Notes: generated by a model from the letters alone, not told the origin. A stretch of DNA of 64,000 nt from Paracoccaceae bacterium (GCA_021647745.1 JAKIUB010000003.1:1-64000); one strand, 5' to 3'; positions 35,323 through 44,430 are shown, numbered from the stretch's first letter. Translations and numbers: made by a program.

Positions 35323-35976
35323 ATGATTATTAACGGCACCTCCGGCGATGATATTCTGTATGATATCGGCAACCGAGACCTGCTGACCGGCGGGCCGGGC
35401 GCAGATACCTTTGTTCTGCAAAAAGACGGTCGGCGCGATACGGTGTTGGATTTTGAGGACGGTATCGATGTGGTCGATTTTAGCGATTTCGATGTGACAT
35501 TCGAAGAGCTGTTTATCTTTCAGATCAGCGCCTATTCGTTTGTGATCGAAATTCGCGGCGAGAAAAACCAGATAGACGTGGTGCCGCCAAACATCGGTGA
35601 TCCGGCGATCACTCCGACCTCGTTCACGGTTGATGATTTTATATTTGCGGTTGGGGCGGCACCACCAAATGTAGTGGTGCAGTCCGATACCAGCGGCGCT
35701 GACCGGCTGTTTGGCACCGGCAGGCCCGATGTGTTTGTCTTTAGCCCTGACGGAATGCGCGACGCGGTGCGGCGCTTCGAGGTCGGTAAAGACGCGATTG
35801 ATCTGTCGGCCTTTGGTGCCGCCTATGGTGATTTGGTGTTTACCGATGTCGCGGCGGGCCGAGTGGTGATCAGGCTCGAAACCATCGATTTCGGCTTCGA
35901 GTATCTCGTATTGAATGATAAATCAAAGCTGTTTACTTCAGCCGATTTTACCGCCGACGACTTTATCTTCGCCTAA
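35323..35976 (+). CDS. RTX-like protein with type I secretion-style ends
   Basis: 217 residues from the ATG at 35323, with GAAGGG upstream. It has two halves, each opening with a degenerate hemolysin-type calcium repeat (GTSGDDILYDIGNRDLLTGG and SGADRLFGTGRPDVFVF) and closing with a FT(V/A)DDFIFA motif, at about residue 110 and at the extreme C-terminus. No N-terminal signal peptide. Small acidic proteins ending this way are typical type I secretion substrates in Rhodobacteraceae; the exporter is not in the window. Confidence 0.75.
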   Translation: MIINGTSGDDILYDIGNRDLLTGGPGADTFVLQKDGRRDTVLDFEDGIDVVDFSDFDVTFEELFIFQISAYSFVIEIRGEKNQIDVVPPNIGDPAITPTSFTVDDFIFAVGAAPPNVVVQSDTSGADRLFGTGRPDVFVFSPDGMRDAVRRFEVGKDAIDLSAFGAAYGDLVFTDVAAGRVVIRLETIDFGFEYLVLNDKSKLFTSADFTADDFIFA

Positions 35977-36060
35977 AAAACCTTGAAGCGCGCCGCCGGG
36001 CTTAACCCCGAAGTCAGAGCATTCCCGTTAAGCCGGCGCCCGAATTCACCGCACAAAAAA

Positions 36061-36087
36061 ACGGCCCGCAGTTTCCTGACGGGCCGT
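36061..36087 (-). terminator. Intrinsic terminator of rpmI-rplT
   Basis: ACGGCCCG (36061-36068) pairs with CGGGCCGT (36080-36087), with an inner CAG/CTG extension, followed on the minus strand by a run of T (from the A-run at 36055-36061). It lies 19 bases past the rplT stop. Confidence 0.85.
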
Positions 36088-36105
36088 AAAATCAGGGTAT
36101 TTTGT

Positions 36106-36468
36106 TTAAACCAGTGCGGCTTTCGCCTGATCAACAATCACAGTGAACGCTTCAGGCTCGTGCACGGCGAGGTCGGCCAGCACTTTGCGGTCTACCTCGA
36201 TACCGGCCAGAGTGAGACCATTGATAAACTTGGAATAGTTCAGGCTTTCATCATTCAAACGCACGGCAGCATTGATCCGCTGGATCCACAATGCGCGGAA
36301 ATTGCGCTTGCGGGCTTTACGGTCCCGCGTGGCGTATTGCATTGCCTTATCAACAGCTTGCGTGGCTGTACGGAAGTTGCGCGAGCGCGCGCCATAATAG
36401 CCTTTAGCGGCTTTGATGACCTTGCGATGGCGGGCGTGGGCGGCGACGCCCCCTTTTACTCTAGACAT
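36106..36468 (-). CDS. rplT: Large ribosomal subunit protein bL20
   Basis: 120 residues. MSRVKGGVAAHARHRKVIK and the Arg-rich TRDRKARKRNFRALWIQRINAAVR are classic L20. It binds 23S rRNA early in assembly and in several bacteria represses its own operon. It lies 11 bases after rpmI. Confidence 0.97.
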   Translation of the reverse strand: MSRVKGGVAAHARHRKVIKAAKGYYGARSRNFRTATQAVDKAMQYATRDRKARKRNFRALWIQRINAAVRLNDESLNYSKFINGLTLAGIEVDRKVLADLAVHEPEAFTVIVDQAKAALV

Positions 36469-36479
36469 ATTTCAGGCTC

Positions 36480-36680
36480 CTATCGCGCGTATGGCATGTA
36501 TTTTTTAACGATATTCTCGTCAGCTTTGCACAGCAGCGTGGTGCCGCGAGCATTGCGCAAGAACTTGTTTGACCGCTTGATCATACCGTGCTGTTTGCCG
36601 GCCTGCGTGGCCTTTACGCGGCCAGAAGCCGTCACTTTAAAGCGCTTTTTCGCGCTCGACTTTGTCTTCATCTTGGGCAT
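36480..36680 (-). CDS. rpmI: Large ribosomal subunit protein bL35
   Basis: 66 residues from the ATG at 36680 (MPKMKTKSSAKKRFK), with AAGGAGA upstream; the longer frame to 36743 is leader sequence. Basic, standard length. infC, the usual upstream partner, is absent here. Confidence 0.96.
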   Translation of the reverse strand: MPKMKTKSSAKKRFKVTASGRVKATQAGKQHGMIKRSNKFLRNARGTTLLCKADENIVKKYMPYAR

Positions 36681-36770
36681 TTCCGTCTCCTTGAAAGGAA
36701 GTTGGTATATGGCACAACTCGGCAGCCCTGAGAGGCCGGCCATGCCGGTGGAGCGCTTCTAATAAGCGCA
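36681..36770 (-). promoter_or_regulatory. Structured leader of rpmI-rplT
   Basis: Two hairpins precede rpmI: GCGCTT/AAGCGC (36753-36769) and CCGGC/GCCGG nearer the gene. L20-dependent autoregulation of such leaders is known elsewhere; here it is inferred only. Confidence 0.35.
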
Positions 36771-36796
36771 AAATCACCCGTTGGCAAGCGGATTCG

Positions 36797-37024
36797 TCAG
36801 CCCAATATCTGGGCATAGAGCTTGTAAACGGCCCGCGGTATATCCTCGGCGATATCAGCATTCAAATCCAGCGTGTAGGCATAATACAAGGTCACTCCGC
36901 CAATCACAAACAAAACGGCGGCGAAGGCAATAGGCCGACGGTTGGTCACAGCCGCAAAGCCCGTGATTACACTTACAAGCAACAGGACAACAGCCCATAA
37001 TAAAGCAGTTTCATAATCCGACAT
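36797..37024 (-). CDS. Small two-helix membrane protein
   Basis: 75 residues with two hydrophobic helices (about 7-27 and 31-50) and an acidic C-terminal amphipathic stretch (DLNADIAEDIPRAVYKLYAQ). Function unknown. It lies between pyk and rpmI on the same strand. Confidence 0.65.
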   Translation of the reverse strand: MSDYETALLWAVVLLLVSVITGFAAVTNRRPIAFAAVLFVIGGVTLYYAYTLDLNADIAEDIPRAVYKLYAQILG

Positions 37025-37119
37025 GGTCGCCTCGCCTATATTGCGGCGACCATATCAATTTCCGAAGCCAGACGCACCGGCAAGAATACCGCGCACTGCT
37101 TTCGGCAGGATATCGCCGA

Positions 37120-38577
37120 TCAGTCCAGCTCGCTACCGTAAATCAGCTTTTCGTTTACCGGCGCAACACGCAGAATATTGGTGGTACCCGGGGTATTGAA
37201 GGGCACGCCCGCGGTCACAACGATCATGTCGTTTTCCTTGGCGAAACCGGCATTTTTTGCGGCCTTGACCGCATTGACAACCGCCTCCTTGAAGCGCGTA
37301 ACCTCGCCCGAAACCACACAATGCAAGCCCCACACCAGCGCCAACCGCCGCGCCGTGGCCGGCACCGGGGTGATCGCGATGATCGGCACCCGTGGGCGCT
37401 CGCGCGCCGCCAGCATCGCCGTGGTGCCCGATTGGGTAAAGCTGGCGATGACCTTGATATCGGTGGTTTCGGCAACCTCGCGCGCGGCGGCGCTGATCGC
37501 ATCGGCAACCCCCGTGCGGCTTGGCGTGTGCGAGGCAAGCAATCCGTCGCGATACATTTCGTCTTTTTCGACTTCGACAGCGACATTGCTCATCGTCGTC
37601 ACCGCCTCGACAGGGTAATCTCCGGCTGCGCTTTCGGCAGAGAGCATCACCGCGTCAGCCCCTTCATAGATCGCCTGCGCCACGTCCGATACCTCGGCGC
37701 GGGTCGGCACCGGCGAGGAGATCATGCTTTCCATCATCTGCGTGGCTACAATCACCGGTTTGCCAACCCGCCGGCAGGCCATAATCAGCCGTTTTTGAAT
37801 GGGCGGCACCGCCTGCACCGGCAGCTCGACCCCAAGATCACCGCGCGCCACCATCACCCCGTCGGTCACTGCCAGAATTTCTTCAAAAGCATCAACCGCC
37901 GCCGGTTTTTCTATTTTGGAAATAATATGTGCGCGCCCTTTGGCCAGCGCACGGGCCTCCAGCACATCGGAGGCGCGCTGCACAAAGCTGAGCGCCAGCC
38001 AGTCAACACCAAGCGCGCAGACAAATTCGAGGTCAGCGCGGTCTTTTTCGGAGAGCGCCGCCAGCGGCAGCACCACATCAGGCACATTGACACCTTTCCG
38101 GTTGGAGATTTCGCCCCCGACAACCACTTCGGTATCGGCATAACCATCACCGCAGGCGGTAACTTTCAGGGCAATTTTTCCGTCATTGACCAGCAAAGTG
38201 GAGCCGGGCTTGAGCGCCTTGAATATTTCGGTATGGGGTAGATTTACACGGTGGGCATCGCCCGGGGTTTTATCCAGATCAAAGCGAAAGGGCGCACCCA
38301 CGGCCAGCATCTCGCTACCATTGGCAAACACGCCGCAGCGCAGCTTTGGCCCCTGCAAATCAGCCAATATCCCGATCGGGCGGCCCAGCTCGGCCTCCAA
38401 CTCGCGGATAATCGCGTGGCGCAGGGTGATTTCGGCATGGCTGCCATGGCTCATATTGAGCCGAAACACATCAGCCCCCGCCAGAAACAGCTCGCGGATC
38501 ATTTCTTTGGTGTCTGAAGCGGGGCCAAGGGTGGCTACTATTTTCACATTCCTCTGGCGGCGAATACCTGTGGTCAT
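37120..38577 (-). CDS. pyk: Pyruvate kinase
   Basis: 485 residues from the ATG at 38577 (an in-frame ATG at 38595 adds six). Barrel motifs: KIVATLGPAS, FRLNMSHG near 42, the active-site Lys in HIISKIEKPAAVD near 220, and MVARGDLGVELP near 245; the C-terminal allosteric domain runs from about 350. Converts PEP and ADP to pyruvate and ATP. The next plus-strand gene is divergent. Confidence 0.96.
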   Translation of the reverse strand: MTTGIRRQRNVKIVATLGPASDTKEMIRELFLAGADVFRLNMSHGSHAEITLRHAIIRELEAELGRPIGILADLQGPKLRCGVFANGSEMLAVGAPFRFDLDKTPGDAHRVNLPHTEIFKALKPGSTLLVNDGKIALKVTACGDGYADTEVVVGGEISNRKGVNVPDVVLPLAALSEKDRADLEFVCALGVDWLALSFVQRASDVLEARALAKGRAHIISKIEKPAAVDAFEEILAVTDGVMVARGDLGVELPVQAVPPIQKRLIMACRRVGKPVIVATQMMESMISSPVPTRAEVSDVAQAIYEGADAVMLSAESAAGDYPVEAVTTMSNVAVEVEKDEMYRDGLLASHTPSRTGVADAISAAAREVAETTDIKVIASFTQSGTTAMLAARERPRVPIIAITPVPATARRLALVWGLHCVVSGEVTRFKEAVVNAVKAAKNAGFAKENDMIVVTAGVPFNTPGTTNILRVAPVNEKLIYGSELD

Positions 38578-38748
38578 ACTATTATTTTCTTTCATGCCAA
38601 ATTGGCGGGCCTTCGGGGCTTATAGCGCAGGCGGACGCGGTTGTCCGCAAGATTTAGCGCAATTTCCTTGCTTTTTGTCCGCATTCTCTGGCCCATGATT
38701 CCGGATGGGTATATCAAAGTGGTGACAGTTTCGAGAATCGGGCAGAAA

Positions 38749-39498
38749 ATGAACGAGCAAAGCGCCTATGAGGCCCTGAACAACGGCGCGAGTTCTCGTG
38801 TGCTGATCCTGTGTGACCATGCCAGCAACCACGTTCCGGCGGATGTGAATGGCGGCGATCTCGGTATTTCGAAGGCCGATATGAACCGCCATATTGCCTA
38901 TGATATCGGCGCGCGCGGCACGGCGCTGGCGCTGGCCAAAGCGCTGAAAGCCCCGATGCTGGCCAGCCGGTTCTCGCGCCTTGTGATTGACCCGAATCGC
39001 GGCGAAGACGACCCGACGATTTTGATGAAAATCTATGACCACACCATTATCAAAGGCAACCGCCACGCCGATGCCAAAGAAAAACAACGGCGGATCGAAA
39101 GCTATCACCGCCCCTACCACGCCGCCATCAAGGCCGCTCTGGCCAAAACCATCACCCGGGGCGAAGTGCCTGTTATCATTTCCATCCATTCCTATACACC
39201 GCAGCTCAATGGTCGGCCAAAACGGCCATGGCATATCGGGGTGTTGTGGGGAAAAGATGGCCGCATGGCCCTGCCCCTGATAGAAAAGCTGGCTGAAAAC
39301 CCCGATATCACTGTCGGGGATAACGAACCCTATTCAGGCGAGCTTCATGGCGATACCATGTATTTTCATGCCACGCGCAAAAGCTACCCGCATGTGCTGA
39401 TAGAACTACGCCACGATCTGATAGACACGCCCGAGGGCGAGCAAAAATGGGCCGCTATTCTGGCTCGCCCGCTACAAAACATCATTGCCAAACTGTGA
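38749..39498 (+). CDS. N-formylglutamate amidohydrolase family protein
   Basis: 249 residues from the ATG at 38749; an in-frame ATG at 38695 would add 18 residues. LILCDHASNHVP near the start, ASRFSRLVIDPNRGEDDP, and IISIHSYTPQLNG are the metal and substrate motifs of the FGase family. It may hydrolyse N-formylglutamate or a related N-acyl substrate; no histidine-degradation genes are nearby. Confidence 0.85.
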   Translation: MNEQSAYEALNNGASSRVLILCDHASNHVPADVNGGDLGISKADMNRHIAYDIGARGTALALAKALKAPMLASRFSRLVIDPNRGEDDPTILMKIYDHTIIKGNRHADAKEKQRRIESYHRPYHAAIKAALAKTITRGEVPVIISIHSYTPQLNGRPKRPWHIGVLWGKDGRMALPLIEKLAENPDITVGDNEPYSGELHGDTMYFHATRKSYPHVLIELRHDLIDTPEGEQKWAAILARPLQNIIAKL

Positions 39499-39505
39499 GG
39501 AACCC

Positions 39506-39802
39506 ATGGACGACCTAACAAAACTCAAAGCCGAAGCCGCCGCCTTTCGCACCTTGCGCGACCATCTGGCAGCGCGCCCCGATGTGCAAAATATCGACAT
39601 GATGAACCTGACAGGCTTTTGCCGCAATTGTCTGGCGCGCTGGTATCAGGAAGGCGCCAATGATCTAGGCGTGACGATGAGCAAATCCGAAGGTCGCGCT
39701 GCCTTTTACGGCATGCCCTACGAAGATTGGCGCGCCCAAAACCAAAGCGCCGCCAGCGCCGAAACGCTTGCGGCCTACGAAATTGCCAAACCCAAAGACT
39801 AG
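39506..39802 (+). CDS. DUF1244 protein
   Basis: 98 residues with AGGA before the ATG. NMMNLTGFCRNCLARWY-like core (here MMNLTGFCRNCLARWYQEGA) and YGMPYEDWRAQNQ are typical of the DUF1244 family, a small helical protein of unknown function common in alphaproteobacteria. Directly follows the amidohydrolase gene. Confidence 0.85.
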   Translation: MDDLTKLKAEAAAFRTLRDHLAARPDVQNIDMMNLTGFCRNCLARWYQEGANDLGVTMSKSEGRAAFYGMPYEDWRAQNQSAASAETLAAYEIAKPKD

Positions 39803-39805
39803 ATG

Positions 39806-40255
39806 CTAACGGTTGCCGGGATAGGATGCGTAGGTTTCGTATTTCTCATCCGGCAACAGCAAATATACGCTATAGGCATCTTCGATACCGTTATACTCCA
39901 TGCCCGGCGAACCGGTCGGCATGCCCGGAGTGGCAATCCCGATAGCCTCCGGACGCTCGGCCAGCAAGCGGCGAATATCGGCCACCGGCACATGGCCCTC
40001 GACCACATAACCCTCGACGATGGCGGTATGACAAGAGGTCATTTCAATCGAAACCCCGACGCTGGCTTTCAACTCGGACAGCGCTTCGTGGGAGAGATTT
40101 GTGGCGCTGGTATCAAACCCTGCCGCCTGCATTTGCTCGATCCATGCACCGCAGCAGCCACAGCTGATATTTTTGGCGACATTCATCGTCTGGGCATAAG
40201 CCGCCCCCCCGAAGGCAAAAAGCAGGGCTGTAGTGGTAAAAAGAGTATTGCGCAT
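39806..40255 (-). CDS. Secreted DUF411 protein
   Basis: 149 residues from the ATG at 40255, with CAGGAG upstream. A signal peptide (LFTTTALLFAFGGAAYA) precedes NISCGCCGAWIEQM, a CxCC metal-type motif, and EGYVVEGHVPVADIRRLL, the DUF411 core. Family members often lie near copper-resistance genes, but none are here. Probably a periplasmic metal-binding protein. Confidence 0.82.
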   Translation of the reverse strand: MRNTLFTTTALLFAFGGAAYAQTMNVAKNISCGCCGAWIEQMQAAGFDTSATNLSHEALSELKASVGVSIEMTSCHTAIVEGYVVEGHVPVADIRRLLAERPEAIGIATPGMPTGSPGMEYNGIEDAYSVYLLLPDEKYETYASYPGNR

Positions 40256-40420
40256 TGTGTTCTCCTGTTTGTCCGAACGGGCATTATCAAGCCAGCCACC
40301 CCGCTCAAAAAAGCGGTGCAGACAGCTTCGTAACACTCGTGTAACAGATATAGAACCTCAAGTCGCTTGAGGTTCAAACACAGAATTGCGGGTGTGCCAA
40401 AATGTCGCAGGCGCGGTGCG

Positions 40421-40843
40421 TTAACGGTCGCGGTGGACCTTTTCCTTGCGCTCGTGGCGCTCCTGGGCCTCTAGGCTCAAGGTGGCAATCGGGCGGGCAT
40501 CAAGGCGTTTGAGCGAGATCGGCATGCCGGTTTCATCACAATAGCCAAATGAACCGTCTTCAATGCGCCGCAGGGCCGCGTCTATTTTGGAAACCACCTT
40601 GCGCTCGCGATCCCGTGTGCGCAGCTCGAGCGCGCGGTCGGTTTCTTCGGAAGCGCGGTCGGCAACATCGGGAATATTGCGGGTGCCTTCCTGCATTTGC
40701 TCGATGGTATCGCGATTGCCCTTGAGGATACCGGCCTTCCATGACAGCAGCTTCTGGCGGAAATACTCCAGCTGCCGATCGCTCATGAACGGTTCATTAT
40801 CTGCCGGTTTATAATCCGTATCAAGAATGGTTTCTGCTTTCAC
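40421..40843 (-). CDS. dksA: RNA polymerase-binding transcription factor DksA
   Basis: 140 residues. A long N-terminal coiled coil (about 20-90; ...NIPDVADRASEETDRALEL holds the tip Asp residues) and a C-terminal globular region with GYCDETGMPISLKRLDARP. Only one of the four zinc cysteines of E. coli DksA is present, as in alphaproteobacterial cysteine-poor forms. Works with ppGpp on RNA polymerase in the stringent response. Confidence 0.93.
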   Translation of the reverse strand: MKAETILDTDYKPADNEPFMSDRQLEYFRQKLLSWKAGILKGNRDTIEQMQEGTRNIPDVADRASEETDRALELRTRDRERKVVSKIDAALRRIEDGSFGYCDETGMPISLKRLDARPIATLSLEAQERHERKEKVHRDR

Positions 40844-41001
40844 GGGAAACTCCCAGCGTCAATATTGTGCCAAAATTGCGGCTCCTGCGCGTGGGATAAC
40901 GGTAAATTACAGGATTGTCACTAGCTTGTTGTGTAAGTTTGTGTGAAATATTCGCCCAAAGCGGGAAAACCCCGATTCCGGTCAAGGGCGAGAGGCTGAA
41001 A

Positions 41002-41841
41002 ATGCGATTTCAAGGCACTGATACCTATGTGGCAACCGACGATCTCAGTGTGGCGGTCAATGCCGCCATCGCGCTGGAGCGCCCGCTGCTGGTCAAGGGC
41101 GAGCCGGGCACCGGCAAGACCGAGCTGGCCCGACAGGTTGCTGCCGCGCTTGACCTGCCGATGATCGAATGGAACATCAAATCAACTACCAAGGCCCAGC
41201 AAGGGCTATATGAATATGACGCCGTCAGCCGTCTGCGCGACAGCCAGCTCGGTGACCCCAAGGTCAACGAGGTGAAAAACTATATCAAGCCCGGCAAGCT
41301 CTGGCAGGCGTTTCGGGCCAAAAACCGCGTACTGCTGTTGATTGACGAAATCGACAAGGCAGATATCGAGTTTCCCAACGATCTGTTGCAGGAACTCGAC
41401 CGGATGGAGTTTCATGTTTACGAAACCGGCGAGCTGGTCAAGGCCCGCCAACGCCCGGTGGTGATCATCACCTCCAATAACGAAAAAGAACTGCCGGATG
41501 CGTTCCTTCGCCGCTGCTTTTTCCACTATATCCGCTTTCCTGATGCCGAAACCATGGCCAAAATCGTGGAGGTGCATTTTCCAAACATCAAACAAGAGCT
41601 GGTCGAGGCGGCACTGACCCAGTTTTACACCCTGCGCGAAACCCCGGGGCTGAAGAAAAAGCCAAGCACATCAGAGGTGCTCGACTGGCTAAAACTGCTG
41701 CTCGCCGAAGACCTCTCGCCAGAAGACCTGCGCGGCAATGCCAAAGACGCCCTGCCCAAGCTGCATGGGGCCTTGCTGAAAAACGAACAAGACGTGCACC
41801 TGTTTGAGCGCCTCGCCTTTATGGCAAGAGGGCAAAGATGA
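41002..41841 (+). CDS. MoxR-type AAA+ ATPase
   Basis: 279 residues from the ATG at 41002, with GAGAGG upstream. Walker A GEPGTGKT (33-40), Walker B LLLIDEID with Asp115/Glu116, sensor 1 VVIITSNNEKELPD, and RRCFFHYIRFP. MoxR proteins act as chaperones with a VWA-domain partner to insert metals or mature enzymes. The likely partner, a CoxE-like VWA protein, is about 2.8 kb downstream at 44602 rather than adjacent. Confidence 0.9.
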   Translation: MRFQGTDTYVATDDLSVAVNAAIALERPLLVKGEPGTGKTELARQVAAALDLPMIEWNIKSTTKAQQGLYEYDAVSRLRDSQLGDPKVNEVKNYIKPGKLWQAFRAKNRVLLLIDEIDKADIEFPNDLLQELDRMEFHVYETGELVKARQRPVVIITSNNEKELPDAFLRRCFFHYIRFPDAETMAKIVEVHFPNIKQELVEAALTQFYTLRETPGLKKKPSTSEVLDWLKLLLAEDLSPEDLRGNAKDALPKLHGALLKNEQDVHLFERLAFMARGQR

Positions 41842-41883
41842 TTGCTTTAAGGCGTTACCTCTGAATCACAAGGGAGCCAAAGC

Positions 41884-42567
41884 TTGATTGATACCATCAA
41901 TATAACCGGTCAGTATTGTGGGCGCTTTAGCGATGGTTTTGCGGGAGAGCTTCAGAATTCTCTGTCCAACATTGCCTTTGTCGCGGCGGCTGGCTTGGGC
42001 TTTGCAATATGGCGATCCAATGCCAACCAAGATGGATTTCAACTGGCCCTTGTTATCTTAGCGGCGCTGATCGGGATTGGCAGCTTTACCTTCCACTCTG
42101 CCCCCGGCATGCTTACCTTGCAGTTTGACCTGATCCCCATCCAGCTATTCGGCTTGGCGGCTTTTTTCTATCTGGCTCGGCGGGAATTTGAACTGCCAAT
42201 TCTGGGTGCATTTTTGGCGATAGCGGTCTTTTTTCTGGCGCGGCAAGGATGGGTAATGATTGCACCACGCGGCGCACTTGGCGGCGGAATTACGCATATC
42301 CCGACAGTTATATTATTGGTCGGATGTGGCATTTGGCTTTCCTCTAAGGGCAAGCAAGTTGGCCGGTATTTGATCATAGCGGCGGGTTTTTATGTTGTTG
42401 CACTTGCGGCGCGCACCGCTGATTTATTGGTTTGCAGCCGTTTTCCCTTGGGGGTGCACTGGATGTGGCATATTCTAACGGCTGCGGTTGTCGGCTCGGT
42501 TCTGATCGGGCTTATGCGCTGCCAAAATGACGACAGCTCTAACGAGGAAAGCGGCGCTCATGGATGA
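41884..42567 (+). CDS. Ceramidase/CREST-family membrane hydrolase
   Basis: 227 residues from a TTG at 41884 with GGGAG about 8 bases upstream. Seven likely membrane helices. CREST-type motifs are visible: E..NSLSN (22-29), SFTFHSAPG...D, and HWMWHIL near the C-terminus, which give the Ser/His/Asp zinc site of alkaline ceramidases. Substrate unknown; an amidase acting on ceramide-like or aminolipid amides is plausible. Confidence 0.75.
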   Translation: MIDTINITGQYCGRFSDGFAGELQNSLSNIAFVAAAGLGFAIWRSNANQDGFQLALVILAALIGIGSFTFHSAPGMLTLQFDLIPIQLFGLAAFFYLARREFELPILGAFLAIAVFFLARQGWVMIAPRGALGGGITHIPTVILLVGCGIWLSSKGKQVGRYLIIAAGFYVVALAARTADLLVCSRFPLGVHWMWHILTAAVVGSVLIGLMRCQNDDSSNEESGAHG

Positions 42568-43021
42568 ACCCTCCATTCAGCTAGCGATCAATATCCGCCC
42601 CCTTCTTGAAGGCGACCGCGAAGCGTGGGGTGCGCTTTGGAAGGGCTATCTCGATTACTACGAAACCGAGCTGCCACCCGAGATGTATGACATCGCCTTC
42701 AACCGGATGCGCTCGGGAAATGAGCGCGAGTTTCACGGGCTGGTGGCCGAGCGGGATGGCGAACTGATCGGTCTGGCGCATTACCTCTTCCACCGCCACG
42801 GCTGGAAGGTGGAGCCGGTGATCTATTTGCAAGACCTGTATGTGAGCGAAGCGGCCCGAGGCACCGGTGCCGGACGAGCCTTGATCGAGGCGGTTTACGA
42901 AGCAGCGGATGCGGCGGGCAGCGCATCGGTTTATTGGCTAACGCAGGATTTCAACGAGACCGCCCGCAAGCTATATGACCGTGTGGCGATGAAAACCCCC
43001 TTCATAAAATATCAACGCTAG
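42560..43021 (+). CDS. GNAT-family N-acetyltransferase
   Basis: 153 residues from the ATG at 42560, overlapping the previous stop by 8 bases. YLQDLYVSEAARGTGAGRAL is the acetyl-CoA binding loop, and ASVYWLTQDFNETARKLYDR the C-terminal GNAT motif. Acceptor unknown. Confidence 0.87.
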   Translation: MDEPSIQLAINIRPLLEGDREAWGALWKGYLDYYETELPPEMYDIAFNRMRSGNEREFHGLVAERDGELIGLAHYLFHRHGWKVEPVIYLQDLYVSEAARGTGAGRALIEAVYEAADAAGSASVYWLTQDFNETARKLYDRVAMKTPFIKYQR

Positions 43022-43027
43022 GCAAAT

Positions 43028-43050
43028 GTAGGGCGGGCTTCAGCCCGCCA
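43028..43050. repeat. REP-like palindrome
   Basis: GGCGGGC TTCA GCCCGCC within GTAGGGCGGGC...: a 7-bp perfect stem with a 4-nt loop, 6 bases after the GNAT stop. The form GTAGGGYGGGCTTCAGCCC is, as I recall, a recurrent intergenic repeat in many proteobacteria. It may also act as a weak terminator; no T-run follows. Confidence 0.6.
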
Positions 43051-43126
43051 CCCCGCAACAAAACACCGAAGCTTTGCATTTGCTTGCCACACTTCTATAC
43101 TTCAAAAAAAACAGGTGGAGAGCAGG

Positions 43127-44422
43127 ATGGTTCGTAATTTTTTAGCCATGGGCGCAGCGGCGATTTTACTGGCGGGTTGCGTGGGCGAAACCGGCAGTGT
43201 GGCGCCGCCTGCGGGCGGCGGGGTAATGCGCTCCAACGCGGTAATCGCGGAGGAATTCCTTGCGCTGGTATTTGAGACCGAGGGCGGGGTGCGCATACCC
43301 CGGCTGCTCAAATACGAGGCCCCCGTGCGCGTGGCGCTGGATCCGGCGCTGGCCGCTTATCGGGAAGACCTGAACCAAGTGCTCACCCAGATCAGGCGCG
43401 CCGGAGTGGATATCGCCCTTACAACCGGCACCGCACAGATCCGTATCGAGCAGGTGCCGGCTGCGGTGCTCAAGCGTTATTACCCGAGTGCTGCTTGTGT
43501 GGTGGTGCCTGGTGTGTCCGGTTTTGCGAATTTTCAGCGCGGGCGCTTTCCGCGTTGGTCACGGCAGATGCGCCTGACCCGCGCGGCAATTTTTATCCCC
43601 GATGATGCGCCCCCCTATATTGTGCGCGCCTGCCTAAACGAGGAGATTGCGCAGGCGCTTGGGCCGGTTAATGATCTTTATAGTGTTTCCGATACGGTTT
43701 TTAACGACGATAATGTATTCAATACCCTCACCGGTTATGATCTGCTGATCTTGCGGCTGCTCTATAGCCCGGATCTGGCCAATGGTATGGGTAAGGCGAA
43801 CGTGCGAACACGACTGCCAGCACTTTTGGCGCGGTTTAATCCGGTGGGGGAAGCTGCGGTGCAAGGAGCGCAGGCAAGGCGCGAAAATCTGCGCTGGAAA
43901 GAACAGATCGAATCCGCACAAAACCGGACCCGCCCGCGCGCGGCGCGGATAAGCGCGGCAACGCGGGCAATCGAGATGGCCAGAAGCTACGGCGACCACC
44001 GGTTGGTGCACGCCTTGCAAACCTACGGCCGGCTGGTGATGCGCGCCCGTCCGGATCTTGCGGCACCGGCTTTTGCTGAAGCCTACGCGCTGGCCCAGCG
44101 CCTGCTCGGGCCGCAAAACCTGCGCACCGCGCTGGCGGCGATGCACATGGCAGCCATCGCGGTGGAAGCCGGGCGTTTCAACGAGGTTCTGACCCTCACC
44201 ACCCCGGCACTCGCTACGGCACAGCGCTACCGCGATCCGATAATGCAGGCCGGCTTGCAAAGCCTGCGGGCGCTGGCCTTTACGCGGCTGGGCCAGAATG
44301 CGGCCGCCGAGAAAGCCCGCCTCGACAGCTTGGCGCAAGCGCGCTATGCCTACGGCAATAACATGGCGCAAATCGCCAAGGCAGAAGCCCAGATTCAGGG
44401 GCTTTTGCCCGATAACAACTAG
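43127..44422 (+). CDS. DUF2927 lipoprotein
   Basis: 431 residues from the ATG at 43127. A lipoprotein signal peptide ends in LLAGC (Cys18). The N-terminal half (about 40-240) has DUF2927 features (IRRAGVDIALT, CVVVPG, NEEIAQALGPVNDLYSVSDTVFND). The C-terminal half is helical with TPR-like alternation (about 275-425). Probably anchored in the envelope; function unknown. Confidence 0.78.
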   Translation: MVRNFLAMGAAAILLAGCVGETGSVAPPAGGGVMRSNAVIAEEFLALVFETEGGVRIPRLLKYEAPVRVALDPALAAYREDLNQVLTQIRRAGVDIALTTGTAQIRIEQVPAAVLKRYYPSAACVVVPGVSGFANFQRGRFPRWSRQMRLTRAAIFIPDDAPPYIVRACLNEEIAQALGPVNDLYSVSDTVFNDDNVFNTLTGYDLLILRLLYSPDLANGMGKANVRTRLPALLARFNPVGEAAVQGAQARRENLRWKEQIESAQNRTRPRAARISAATRAIEMARSYGDHRLVHALQTYGRLVMRARPDLAAPAFAEAYALAQRLLGPQNLRTALAAMHMAAIAVEAGRFNEVLTLTTPALATAQRYRDPIMQAGLQSLRALAFTRLGQNAAAEKARLDSLAQARYAYGNNMAQIAKAEAQIQGLLPDNN

Positions 44423-44430
44423 GAAGTTTT

